Assembly (NCBI GenBank): GCA_945866125.1
Contig: CAMBFZ010000033.1
Span: 1-21,438 of the forward strand
Length of the DNA: 21,438 bases
From: Bordetella parapertussis
GTDB lineage: Bacteria > Pseudomonadota > Gammaproteobacteria > Burkholderiales > Burkholderiaceae_D
Direction of reading: 5' to 3'
In this document: piece by piece, positions 1 to 5,930 of the stretch
Position numbering within the stretch: position 1 is the first letter of the stretch
Layout of the letters: every line of letters starts with the position of its first letter
Notes under the pieces: model-generated
What the model was told of the DNA's origin: nothing
Databases searched by the model: none
Seen by the model: only the letters and a program-made list of their open reading frames with translations
Position numbers and translations under genes: made by a program

Positions 1-66
1 CGGAATGGGATCTTTTTCTGCCTTGCCGCGCCACATGCAAGGTGCGAATCCCGCGGGATTCAGGCG

Positions 67-98
67 AAAAAAAACCAACTAAGAGAAGTTGGTTTTTT
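67..98. terminator. Bidirectional intrinsic terminator hairpin
   Basis: A perfect stem AACCAACT (73-80) / AGTTGGTT (87-94) closes a six-base loop. It is flanked by a run of A on the left and T on the right, so both strands give a GC-containing stem followed by a U tract. This is the standard architecture of a bidirectional rho-independent terminator. The upstream gene it would serve lies outside the window. Confidence 0.8.
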
Positions 99-118
99 AA
101 CGATTGGTGGTGGGTGTG

Positions 119-140
119 GACCCGGGTTCGATTCCCGTCT
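119..140 (+). other. tRNA/tmRNA T-arm-like remnant
   Basis: The segment CGGG-TTCGATT-CCCG (123-137) is a four-pair stem around a canonical T-loop (TTC, purine, A). No matching acceptor stem, anticodon arm or CCA end is visible around it, so it is not an intact tRNA or tmRNA. Genomic islands often carry such 3'-end scraps as attachment-site remnants. That reading is inference, and chance resemblance is possible. Confidence 0.3.
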
Positions 141-346
141 GAAAGAGCCCCGCTGACGCGCGCTATCTGACTACAATTGCATCGAACCATTGCGGAACTC
201 TGGACCATTCGCCGTTCAGGCAGCAATCTTTCGCAGGCTTCCGATCCTTTCAACCGCAAAAAACCTTTCCCTTAATTTTTTTGTTCGTTGACTTCCATCT
301 GAAAAGAAGGATTCATCAGTGTCTTTCGATACTAGTGGAAAGATCG

Positions 347-526
347 ATGGGAACGATACGCCTAAATCAAAAATAATTAGCCAACCGTTGGTCAATCAAT
401 GAAGCCACACTAGAACGATGGAGGTCAGAAGGAATTGGCCCATCTTTCCTGAAATTGCTTGGACAAGTGCAAAACCGGCTGGTTGATGTTGAGGCGTTCG
501 GACGGAGCCATTTAATCAACGTTTGA
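347..526 (+). pseudogene. Helix-turn-helix (AlpA/excisionase-like) gene with an internal stop
   Basis: One frame reads MGTIRLNQK, then TAA at 374-376, then LANRWSINEATLERWRSEG, GIGPSFLKLLGQVQ and NRLVDVEAF, ending at TGA 524-526. The pattern 'LA-RW-I-EATLERWR-EGIGP-FLKL-G-V-YRL-DVEAFE' is that of small helix-turn-helix proteins of plasmids, prophages and integrative elements (excisionase/AlpA-like), normally about 60-80 residues. A single CAA to TAA change at 374 would explain the stop, because family members have Q there (NQKQLA). GGAAAG precedes the ATG. The 3' end overlaps the convergent gene ending at 512. No product is expected beyond nine residues unless readthrough or reinitiation occurs. 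Confidence 0.7.
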
Positions 527-913
527 TATAAATGGTTGCACAAAAGCAAACCATCCTCCAATTAAATACACCAATAGGCTTATCAAATAAACTGTCAAAG
601 AAGCTTTGCGAGTTCTCATACAAGCATCGCGCAAAACGGGGTCAATTGGACACGGCGCCGATCTACCCCGCCATTGCATGTAACCACTGATGGTTAGCAT
701 TACTCCAGCAAAAATAAAAACTTCACCCTTATGCTCGCTAACCCACACAATCTTTGGAAATATTGAGATGAATGTGGATAAGGTAGCCCCAGCCCCTAGC
801 GCTACTAATAATGCTGGTATGGCACAACAAATGAGCGTACTAGAACTGGCAAAAAGAGTAAGGACGCTGGTAAATAGATTGCTATTCGGCGCAATGATTT
901 TTTCGGTAATCAT
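512..913 (-). CDS. MerT-like small inner-membrane metal transport protein
   Basis: The protein has 133 residues with about three membrane segments (near 13-50, 64-80 and 104-125). The first contains a vicinal cysteine pair (TLICCAIPALLVALGAGA), and a polar loop carries further cysteines (APCPIDPVLRDAC). This matches the layout of mercuric transporters of the MerT/MerC type: a CC pair in helix 1, then a second Cys pair facing the cytoplasm, passing metal from a periplasmic MerP-like protein. It is not a close MerT by eye, so I give no symbol. The start ATG overlaps the stop of the upstream MerP-like gene by four bases (ATGA, 910-913), implying translational coupling. No merR or merA is nearby, so the substrate may be another soft metal. 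It is the last gene of its cluster, and its stop runs into the HTH pseudogene. Confidence 0.65.
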   Translation of the reverse strand: MITEKIIAPNSNLFTSVLTLFASSSTLICCAIPALLVALGAGATLSTFISIFPKIVWVSEHKGEVFIFAGVMLTISGYMQWRGRSAPCPIDPVLRDACMRTRKASLTVYLISLLVYLIGGWFAFVQPFISNVD

Positions 914-1236
914 TTGTCGGCCACCAATTCCGCTTTGATCTCAGCGACAGACTTTGCAACTGACTCTACTTTAACAATGTCATAGCCTGCATCTTTGACT
1001 TCTTCAACGATTGCTTTCTGATCCAAAGTCATTCCATCTTTAGGTTCAACGACCACAGTTTTCTTTTTCAGATCAACATAGACAGCTTTAGTTGCTGGCA
1101 TTTTAGAAATGCGCTTCTCAATACCTTGAGCACAAAAGGCGCAGACCATACCATTGACAGTAGCCTTCATGCTGGTAGCTGCAAAAGCAGGCGTTAAAGA
1201 AATTGCAAAGAGCGTTACTATAAAAATATTTTTCAT
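910..1236 (-). CDS. Periplasmic MerP-like heavy-metal-binding (HMA) protein
   Basis: The protein has 108 residues from the chosen ATG at 1236, which follows AAGGAT by about seven bases. An ATG 18 bases upstream lacks such a site. A signal peptide (MKNIFIVTLFAISLTPAFA) is followed by an HMA fold with the metal-binding motif GMVCAFC (Cys32, Cys35) and the usual ending 'VEEVKDAGYDIVKVE'. The family binds a single soft ion (Hg, Cu, Zn or Cd) between the two cysteines and passes it to a membrane partner. Here the obvious partner is the MerT-like protein, whose start codon overlaps this stop. The C-terminal tail after the HMA domain (about 25 residues, Ala/Glu/Lys-rich) is longer than in classic MerP. 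The metal cannot be told from sequence. Confidence 0.8.
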   Translation of the reverse strand: MKNIFIVTLFAISLTPAFAATSMKATVNGMVCAFCAQGIEKRISKMPATKAVYVDLKKKTVVVEPKDGMTLDQKAIVEEVKDAGYDIVKVESVAKSVAEIKAELVADK

Positions 1237-1263
1237 TTTGAAATCCTTATACATTCATTTAAT

Positions 1264-1902
1264 TTAATAGACATACATAAAGCTAACTCGTGGTTGACCA
1301 TCAAGGTTTGCCCCTGCTTCTACAAAAAAACGGTTATGAATGAGGCGAAGCATTGGTGTCACTTCATACGCGTTAGAAACCATCGACATACGCCTAGCCT
1401 CCACAATCAGCCATGGCTGAGTTTCATCGTAGTTCGCTTCATAAAAAGAAAAACCAGTTCTAGCAGAGACGATATTGTTCGTAATTCCATCGGCCACATA
1501 AATGCGAGCATTCGCTGATGCATACAAACGAGTCGTCTCATAGTCAGCTTGCATACCAGGAGATAGCGTAGCCTTTGTACCATTAAAGAAGTTGCCTCTT
1601 GTCTCTCCAACGCCACCGATAAACCAGATATTGGCCTGTGCGTTCGGCATATTCCAGCGTTTAATCAATCTGGTGTAAGTCAGCTCATTATTCATCTGAC
1701 TCTTAGACTGATCATCCGTTTGCATATAGGTTGAAGTCAGACCAATAGCATCTCTTGGAGTAAAGGCATAGTTAGCTGTGAGTTCACGATAAGTTTTACT
1801 AAAATCACCCATCGTCATCCAGCTATCTTTAAACCCCATCGGCGCAGCTTGGGCTGTAAAGCTGACCAAAAGACTGGCTATGAATAAAATCCATAACTTC
1901 AT
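1264..1902 (-). CDS. Predicted outer-membrane beta-barrel protein of a metal-resistance cluster
   Basis: The protein has 212 residues, with a signal peptide (MKLWILFIASLLVSFTAQA) and a body rich in alternating polar/aromatic stretches (ANIWFIGGVG, ARTGFSFYEA). It ends in aromatic residues, VSFMYVY, like the terminal strand of outer-membrane barrels. I do not recognise a named family. Its start overlaps the stop of the CusF-like gene by four bases (1899-1902), and it lies 27 bases before the MerP-like gene, so it is probably co-transcribed with both. A role in metal movement across or tolerance of the outer membrane is inferred from context only. Confidence 0.6.
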   Translation of the reverse strand: MKLWILFIASLLVSFTAQAAPMGFKDSWMTMGDFSKTYRELTANYAFTPRDAIGLTSTYMQTDDQSKSQMNNELTYTRLIKRWNMPNAQANIWFIGGVGETRGNFFNGTKATLSPGMQADYETTRLYASANARIYVADGITNNIVSARTGFSFYEANYDETQPWLIVEARRMSMVSNAYEVTPMLRLIHNRFFVEAGANLDGQPRVSFMYVY

Positions 1903-2180
1903 GGCATCTTCTCCAAGGCAATCACTTCGAGCACTCCATCATTGATCTTTATTTGGAAGCGAACGGAATCACCAACCTTATAGCTTTTAAGATCGAGCTT
2001 AGGCGAGGTATCAAAGAGCATCGTCATCGCATTCATGCCAACACTTTTGATGTTCTCGTGATTGAGCACAATCCGATGACGTTCAGGCTCTACTTTCACA
2101 ACTTGCGCTTTAATCCAATCAGGCGCGGCCCAAACGATAGAAGATATAAAAAATAAAATGCCAAATGAAATTTTTTTCAT
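1899..2180 (-). CDS. CusF-like periplasmic copper-binding protein
   Basis: The protein has 93 residues from ATG 2180, chosen because GGGGGA lies six bases upstream. An in-frame ATG 39 bases further up gives an unlikely extension before the signal peptide. The signal peptide is MKKISFGILFFISSIVWA. The mature part has the CusF/Cu_E fold signature: 'VVKVEPERHRIVLNHENI' then 'GMNAMTMLF', followed by 'KVGDSVRFQI' and 'VIALE'. CusF binds Cu(I)/Ag(I) with one His and two Met plus a Trp. His and the M-x-M pair are present, but the position of the CusF Trp holds a different residue, so affinity or specificity may differ. It would act as a periplasmic metallochaperone. The stop is coupled to the barrel-protein start by a four-base overlap. 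Confidence 0.78.
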   Translation of the reverse strand: MKKISFGILFFISSIVWAAPDWIKAQVVKVEPERHRIVLNHENIKSVGMNAMTMLFDTSPKLDLKSYKVGDSVRFQIKINDGVLEVIALEKMP

Positions 2181-2284
2181 GCTTTCCCCCAAAGGAAAAT
2201 GATTCAATATCAAAATCAACCAACAACAAAGTTATTTGATCAAGGTGCCACCGCAAATTTTGGGCGGACTACTGCTAGGGGGGA

Positions 2285-2638
2285 TTAAAAAATGGGTGGC
2301 TTAAGAGGTAAAGCCAAAGTGGCGCTATGAATCAGCAATACTTCCCTTACTATTAAATGAGGGGAATAGAAATTCACATTCATTGGTATTGCTGGCGTCG
2401 TAAAAGCAAATGCCATACACAATGAACAGGCCTGACAAACGGGCTTGTCATTATGTTCAGATTGAGAATTGGAGTTGGTAGGGCTTGATTGCATCATCTC
2501 GCAATGACTGCCATCACCATCAGCCATCATTTGCATCGAATGGGTTGGGTAAACCATTTTTAAGCCCATGCTCTCAGAGGCCCACGAGCGGATGGGCAAC
2601 AAGGCAATCAAAAGGATAAGCAGGCAATTACGAAGCAT
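2285..2638 (-). CDS. Small exported Met/His/Cys-rich protein (CzcI/DUF2946-like)
   Basis: The protein has 117 residues. After a signal peptide (MLRNCLLILLIALLPIRSWA) comes a metal-ligand-rich stretch (HSMQMMADGDGSHCEMM), then CQACSLCM, and a Pro-rich C-terminus LPLKPPIF. Length, arrangement (leader, His/Met/Cys-rich middle, CxxC-type cysteines, C-terminal 'KPP') and position at the head of a metal-resistance cluster resemble CzcI and DUF2946 proteins, and the czcI candidate in this window (12530-12883) shares the plan. Function in the family is poorly defined; a regulatory or buffering role in the periplasm is assumed. It is probably the first gene of the minus-strand cluster down to 512, with a 104-base gap to the CusF-like gene. 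No clear Shine-Dalgarno site precedes this ATG. Confidence 0.55.
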   Translation of the reverse strand: MLRNCLLILLIALLPIRSWASESMGLKMVYPTHSMQMMADGDGSHCEMMQSSPTNSNSQSEHNDKPVCQACSLCMAFAFTTPAIPMNVNFYSPHLIVREVLLIHSATLALPLKPPIF

Positions 2639-2656
2639 GAATTGATTTTAGCTACT

Positions 2657-2684
2657 TTTATAAAAGCCCGCTCTTTCCAAACAA
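2657..2684 (-). promoter_or_regulatory. Sigma-70-like promoter for the minus-strand metal cluster
   Basis: Reading the minus strand, TTGTTT (2684-2679) and TATAAA (2662-2657) are separated by 16 bases. The predicted start is about 12 bases before the ATG at 2638. This is sequence inspection only. Confidence 0.45.
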
Positions 2685-2755
2685 AATCATACGTTTACGC
2701 CTGAATCAACTGATTTCAGTTCAAACTGTTCCCTGCAAATGTGGTGGGGCGATAT

Positions 2756-2790
2756 TTGACTATCATTCTAACGATCGTTAGAATGATAGT
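2756..2790 (+). promoter_or_regulatory. Promoter embedded in a perfect 32-bp palindromic operator
   Basis: Positions 2759-2790 form a perfect inverted repeat with no spacer. The left half is ACTATCATTCTAACGA and the right half is its exact reverse complement. A -35 box TTGACT (2756-2761) and a -10 box TAGAAT (2779-2784) with an optimal 17-base spacer sit within or across it, so a bound repressor would occlude RNA polymerase. The palindrome ends on the base before the ATG at 2791. Initiation seven bases past the -10 would start the mRNA at that A, giving a leaderless transcript. The natural ligand is the ArsR-type regulator encoded immediately downstream (autorepression, inferred). Confidence 0.85.
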
Positions 2791-3462
2791 ATGAATAAAC
2801 GAACCGTCAAAGATCTTTTGTACGAACAAGTGGCTCGCATCGGCAAGGCCGTTTCCAGTCCGAAGCGGCTCGAGCTGCTGGAGCTGCTAGCGCAGGGAGA
2901 GAAGTCCGTTGAAGCTTTGGCTGCCGAGCTTTCCATTGATATCAAGCTTGCAAGCGCACACCTGAAAGTGCTCAGGGAAGCTTATCTGGTGGCGGCGCGC
3001 AAGGACGGTAAATTCGTACTCTACCGACTTGCCAGCGCTGACGTCGCAAGCCTCTGGGTGGCCTTAAGAGAAACTGCGCAGGAGCATCTGGTTGAACTCA
3101 GTATGGCGGTGAATGCGCTGACCGTCACGCATGACAAGCTGGCCAGCATCAGTCGAGAGCAGCTTCTTGAGCGGGCTAGGAGAGGAACGATCATCTTGAT
3201 TGATGTGCGCCCTCGGGCCGAATTTGAACATTCTCACCTGCCTTATGCGCGCTCAATGCCCCTTGATGAAATAAAGCGCCGAATGAAGGAGTTGCCGAAA
3301 TCTAAGGAGATCGTCGCCTATTGTCGGGGACCGTTTTGTGTGTTTTCTGAGGAGGCCGCTCAATTACTCAGAATGCATCACAGAAAGGTCAGCAAGCTCT
3401 CGGATGGCGTAGCTGAGTGGCGCGCTGCTGGCTTGCCGCTCGAATCGGAGGAGGTCCAATGA
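2791..3462 (+). CDS. ArsR-family regulator fused to a rhodanese domain
   Basis: The protein has 223 residues. Residues ~10-95 form an ArsR winged helix-turn-helix (AVSSPKRLELLELLAQGEKS, then LASAHLKVLREAYLV and GKFVLYRL). A linker leads to a rhodanese domain (~120-220) with IILIDVRPRAEF and the active-site loop CRGPFCVFS (Cys178, Cys183). The only cysteines in the whole protein are these two; the ArsR part lacks the usual metal-binding Cys pair. That suggests the signal is read by the rhodanese domain, for example by persulfidation or disulfide formation (inference). It would repress its own operon from the 32-bp palindrome that abuts its start codon. No Shine-Dalgarno site is present, consistent with leaderless translation. 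The stop overlaps the next start by four bases (ATGA, 3459-3462). Confidence 0.88.
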   Translation: MNKRTVKDLLYEQVARIGKAVSSPKRLELLELLAQGEKSVEALAAELSIDIKLASAHLKVLREAYLVAARKDGKFVLYRLASADVASLWVALRETAQEHLVELSMAVNALTVTHDKLASISREQLLERARRGTIILIDVRPRAEFEHSHLPYARSMPLDEIKRRMKELPKSKEIVAYCRGPFCVFSEEAAQLLRMHHRKVSKLSDGVAEWRAAGLPLESEEVQ

Positions 3463-3809
3463 GCAAGCTACTATTCATCGTGAACGACGCTCCTTATGGA
3501 AGTGAGCGAGCGTACAACGCGTTACGGCTCGCTGGCGCACTGACAACGCGCGAAGATGCAGCCATCCGGATTTTCCTGATGGCTGACGCTGTAGCATGCG
3601 CAAAAAAACTTCAGAAAGTCCCGCAAGGCTATTACAACATCCAGTTAATGCTGGATAAGGTTATTCGGAAAGGTGAAGTTGCGCTATGTGGTACCTGCAT
3701 GGACGCGCGTGGTCTCCAGGACACCGAACTGAAAGAGGGAGCTCGCCGCTCGACGTTGAACGAGCTGGCGGACTGGACCCTGGAAGCAGATAAAGTCTTG
3801 GTGTTTTGA
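3459..3809 (+). CDS. DsrE/DsrF-like sulfur-relay family protein
   Basis: The protein has 116 residues. The start at 3459 is preferred over an upstream in-frame ATG at 3417 because GGAGGAGG precedes it and the family begins here (MSKLLFIVNDAPYGSERAYN). The protein has the DsrE alpha/beta fold signature: 'LRLAGALTTRED-A-IRIFLMADAV', then 'VALCGTCMDARGL' and 'DWTLEADKVLVF'. Cysteines at 47, 77 and 80 are candidates for persulfide carriage, with CGTC as the likely reactive site. DsrE-type proteins are cytoplasmic sulfur carriers or accessory subunits in sulfur relay. Between the rhodanese-fused regulator and the permease it plausibly hands sulfane sulfur between operon members. Its stop TGA shares a base with the next ATG (3809). 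Confidence 0.8.
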   Translation: MSKLLFIVNDAPYGSERAYNALRLAGALTTREDAAIRIFLMADAVACAKKLQKVPQGYYNIQLMLDKVIRKGEVALCGTCMDARGLQDTELKEGARRSTLNELADWTLEADKVLVF

Positions 3810-5140
3810 TGGCTCATCCTTCGTTATCCGGCGCGAATCTGGAGCTTCGGCATGGCATTAGCCACAACCGAAGCCAATTCTTTCATCAGCTTTTTCAGGT
3901 ACTACTGGTCGGCCTGACCATCGGCATGACCCGCACCGTCGTACCCGCATTAGCCGAGTCCGATTTCGGTGTACCGAAAAACTCTTTCGTACTTTTAAGC
4001 GCCTTCGTGGTCGCTTTTGGGCTCGTCAAAGGCACGATGAATTTCGTCGCCGGGCGTCTTTCCGAGCGCATTGGACGAAAACATGTGCTGATGTACGGTT
4101 GGCTAGCCGCCTTGCCCATTCCGTTGATGATCTGGTATGCGCCCAACTGGAACTGGATGGTGGCTGCCATGGTACTGCTGGGCATAAATCAGGGGCTTAC
4201 CTGGTCCATGACCCAGACCGCCAAGCTTGATATCACGCGTCTGGAAGAACGTGGGCTGACGCTGGGGTTGAATGAGTTTTCAGGTTATGTCGGCGTGACG
4301 CTGGCCGGCATTATTACCGCGTACATGGCAGCGCATTTCGGCGCGCGACAGGGGCTGTTGATCTTTGGCCTGGTTGTGATCATTCTCGCCATCGTCCTGA
4401 CCAAATTGTGGGTCAGAGACACGCTGCCCTGGGCACTGGCGGAGGCCGCTAAACATGCGCCTGGTATCACGCAAACCCACCGCCCTCGGTATCCGATGAA
4501 CATCTCATCTACGCCGACCACAGCAGAGATTTTTACTCTGATGAGTTGGCGAGATAAACGACTGATGGCTTTGAGCCAGGCAGGACTGGTTGAAAAATTT
4601 GTCGATGCACTCGTTTGGATTCTGTACCCGGTTTTTCTCTATCAAAAGGGCGTGAGTCTGACCAATGTAGGCTGGATCATCAGCTTTTACGGCTTCACCT
4701 GGGGTGGTTTTCAACTGATTACCGGCCGACTGTCGGATCGCATCGGGCGCCACATCATGAACGTTTCAGGCATGTGGATCTGCGGTGCGGGCGTAGCTGC
4801 GATGATGTTGGGCGAGGGTACTGTCTGGTGGGCAATCTCAGCCGCAGTTTCAGGATTTGGCATGGCGCTGCTGTATCCGAATCTCTCTGCTGCGGTCGCG
4901 GATATCTCGCACCCGGCATGGCGCGGCTCCGCTATCGGGATCTATCGTTTCTGGCGTGATTTGGGTTACGGGATCGGTGCATTGGGGCTTGGCCTTGCCG
5001 CGCACTTCAGTGGCCAGATACAAGCCGCTTTTTGGTTTGTCGCTGTCGCGATGGGCCTCTCAGGCGCATTGCTTTGGTGGTTGGGAGAGGAAACACACCC
5101 ACGCCTCAACCCGATATTTTCGGACGGAAGCCAGGAGTGA
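3809..5140 (+). CDS. MFS permease of the ArsR-rhodanese operon
   Basis: The protein has 443 residues and about 12 predicted membrane segments. The major-facilitator loop motif appears twice as expected: GRLSERIGRKHVLMYGW between helices 2 and 3, and GRLSDRIGRHIMNVSG in the second half. I start it at ATG 3809, sharing one base with the DsrE-like stop; a TTG one codon earlier is possible but unnecessary. A cytoplasmic loop of about 60 residues separates the two six-helix halves. The substrate cannot be read from sequence. The operon context (two rhodanese modules, DsrE-like, DUF302) points to export or import of a sulfur species or organosulfur compound (inference). A ribosome-binding site for the next gene (CCAGGAG) is embedded in its last codons. 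Confidence 0.88.
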   Translation: MAHPSLSGANLELRHGISHNRSQFFHQLFQVLLVGLTIGMTRTVVPALAESDFGVPKNSFVLLSAFVVAFGLVKGTMNFVAGRLSERIGRKHVLMYGWLAALPIPLMIWYAPNWNWMVAAMVLLGINQGLTWSMTQTAKLDITRLEERGLTLGLNEFSGYVGVTLAGIITAYMAAHFGARQGLLIFGLVVIILAIVLTKLWVRDTLPWALAEAAKHAPGITQTHRPRYPMNISSTPTTAEIFTLMSWRDKRLMALSQAGLVEKFVDALVWILYPVFLYQKGVSLTNVGWIISFYGFTWGGFQLITGRLSDRIGRHIMNVSGMWICGAGVAAMMLGEGTVWWAISAAVSGFGMALLYPNLSAAVADISHPAWRGSAIGIYRFWRDLGYGIGALGLGLAAHFSGQIQAAFWFVAVAMGLSGALLWWLGEETHPRLNPIFSDGSQE

Positions 5141-5144
5141 ATGA

Positions 5145-5495
5145 ATGACGCGCTACGAGACTTTGATTACCCGTTTGGAGAGCACGCTGCCGTCCGTGAA
5201 TCCGGAAGAACTACAGCAACTAATGAGTTCAGCATCCCCTCCGCTCGTGGTCGATGTCAGAGATATGGCAGATCATCAGCTTGGTGCGATCAGCGGAAGC
5301 ATCAATCTGCCAAGAGCAAAACTGGAGGCGAGCATCGAAAGTCATATGTCGGCCGCTGATCAGAAGGTGATTTTGTATTGCGGCAGCAGGGGACGATCAC
5401 AGTTAGTTTGTCAAAGTCTTCGCGAGATGGGTATTGATGCTGCATTCCTTCAAGGTGGCCTTCAAAGCTGGCTTGAATATCAAAAGCGAGTTTAA
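5145..5495 (+). CDS. Single-domain rhodanese (sulfurtransferase)
   Basis: The protein has 116 residues. The rhodanese fold is seen as PPLVVDVRDMADHQLGAI-GSINLP, then VILYCGSRGRSQLVCQSLREMG and FLQGGLQSWLE. The active-site loop is CGSRGRS with Cys79 as the persulfide-forming residue; six-residue loops of this kind belong to thiosulfate/persulfide sulfurtransferases of the GlpE/PspE size class. There is no signal peptide, so it should be cytoplasmic. The start at 5145 has CCAGGAG seven bases upstream; an out-of-frame ATG at 5141 is ignored. It follows the permease by four bases, in one operon, and supplies a second rhodanese next to the one fused to the regulator. Confidence 0.88.
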   Translation: MTRYETLITRLESTLPSVNPEELQQLMSSASPPLVVDVRDMADHQLGAISGSINLPRAKLEASIESHMSAADQKVILYCGSRGRSQLVCQSLREMGIDAAFLQGGLQSWLEYQKRV

Positions 5496-5537
5496 GAATC
5501 GCTGCTCATTGATTCCGCATTAATTTTTGGAGGTTTT

Positions 5538-5930
5538 ATGTATACATTTCAGACGCAACTGTCGCTCACTGTCGAGCAAGCAATTCCTGTCGTGCTGGAG
5601 CAGCTGAAAAAAGAAGGTTTTGGAGTGCTGATGGATCTCGATATTCAAGCGACCATGAAGCAGAAAATTGGTGCTGATATCCCCGCTTACCACATACTCG
5701 GTGCCTGCAATCCTCAACTTGCACATCAGGCGCTGATGTCAGAACCCGAAATTGGTGCACTACTTCCCTGTAACGTCGTTGTTCGCGCAGAAGGTGACAA
5801 AACGATTGTTAGTTTTATGGATCCGCAAGCTATAGAACAGATGACGTCCAATCCGCAAGTTCATGCGGTTGCGGGTGAGGCAGAGGCGCGGTTGCGGCGG
5901 GTCTGTGAAGCACTGGCAGCCTATAGCTGA
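5538..5930 (+). CDS. DUF302-family protein
   Basis: The protein has 130 residues with a strong GGAGG site before the ATG. The DUF302 pattern is visible: TVEQAIPVVLEQLKKEGFGV, DIQATMKQKIG, YHILGACNPQLAHQAL, IGALLPCNVVVR and VSFMDPQAI. The family is a small alpha/beta domain common beside sulfur, heme and metal genes. Its biochemical role is not established; conserved 'GACNP' and 'LLPCNV' cysteines (about 56 and 76 here) may react with sulfur species or metal. It is the last gene of the ArsR-rhodanese operon, 42 bases after the rhodanese. Its 3' end overlaps the stop of the convergent gene at 5921 by ten bases, with no terminator visible between them. Confidence 0.85.
   Translation: MYTFQTQLSLTVEQAIPVVLEQLKKEGFGVLMDLDIQATMKQKIGADIPAYHILGACNPQLAHQALMSEPEIGALLPCNVVVRAEGDKTIVSFMDPQAIEQMTSNPQVHAVAGEAEARLRRVCEALAAYS

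Larger units (their letters stand above)
1..346. other. Gene-free left edge of the window
   Basis: I see no convincing protein gene here. The stretch holds a strong hairpin terminator (67-98), a short tRNA T-arm-like piece (123-137), and then AT-rich DNA leading to the start of a broken helix-turn-helix gene at 347. A TTGACT at 288-293 could be the -35 box of that gene, but no good -10 box follows it. The mixture looks like the edge of an inserted element, which is an inference. Confidence 0.5.

Noticed and set aside
367..561. Minus-strand open frame of 64 codons
   Set aside because: It is antisense to the helix-turn-helix pseudogene and overlaps the MerT-like gene end; no ribosome-binding site or family resemblance.
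512..1236. Calling these genes merT and merP outright
   Set aside because: The topology and motifs fit, but there is no merA or merR and the membrane protein diverges from classic MerT, so mercury specificity is not supported.
3806..3811. TTG start one codon before the MFS gene's ATG
   Set aside because: The ATG at 3809 overlaps the preceding stop in the usual way and gives the same protein less one residue, so TTG is not needed.
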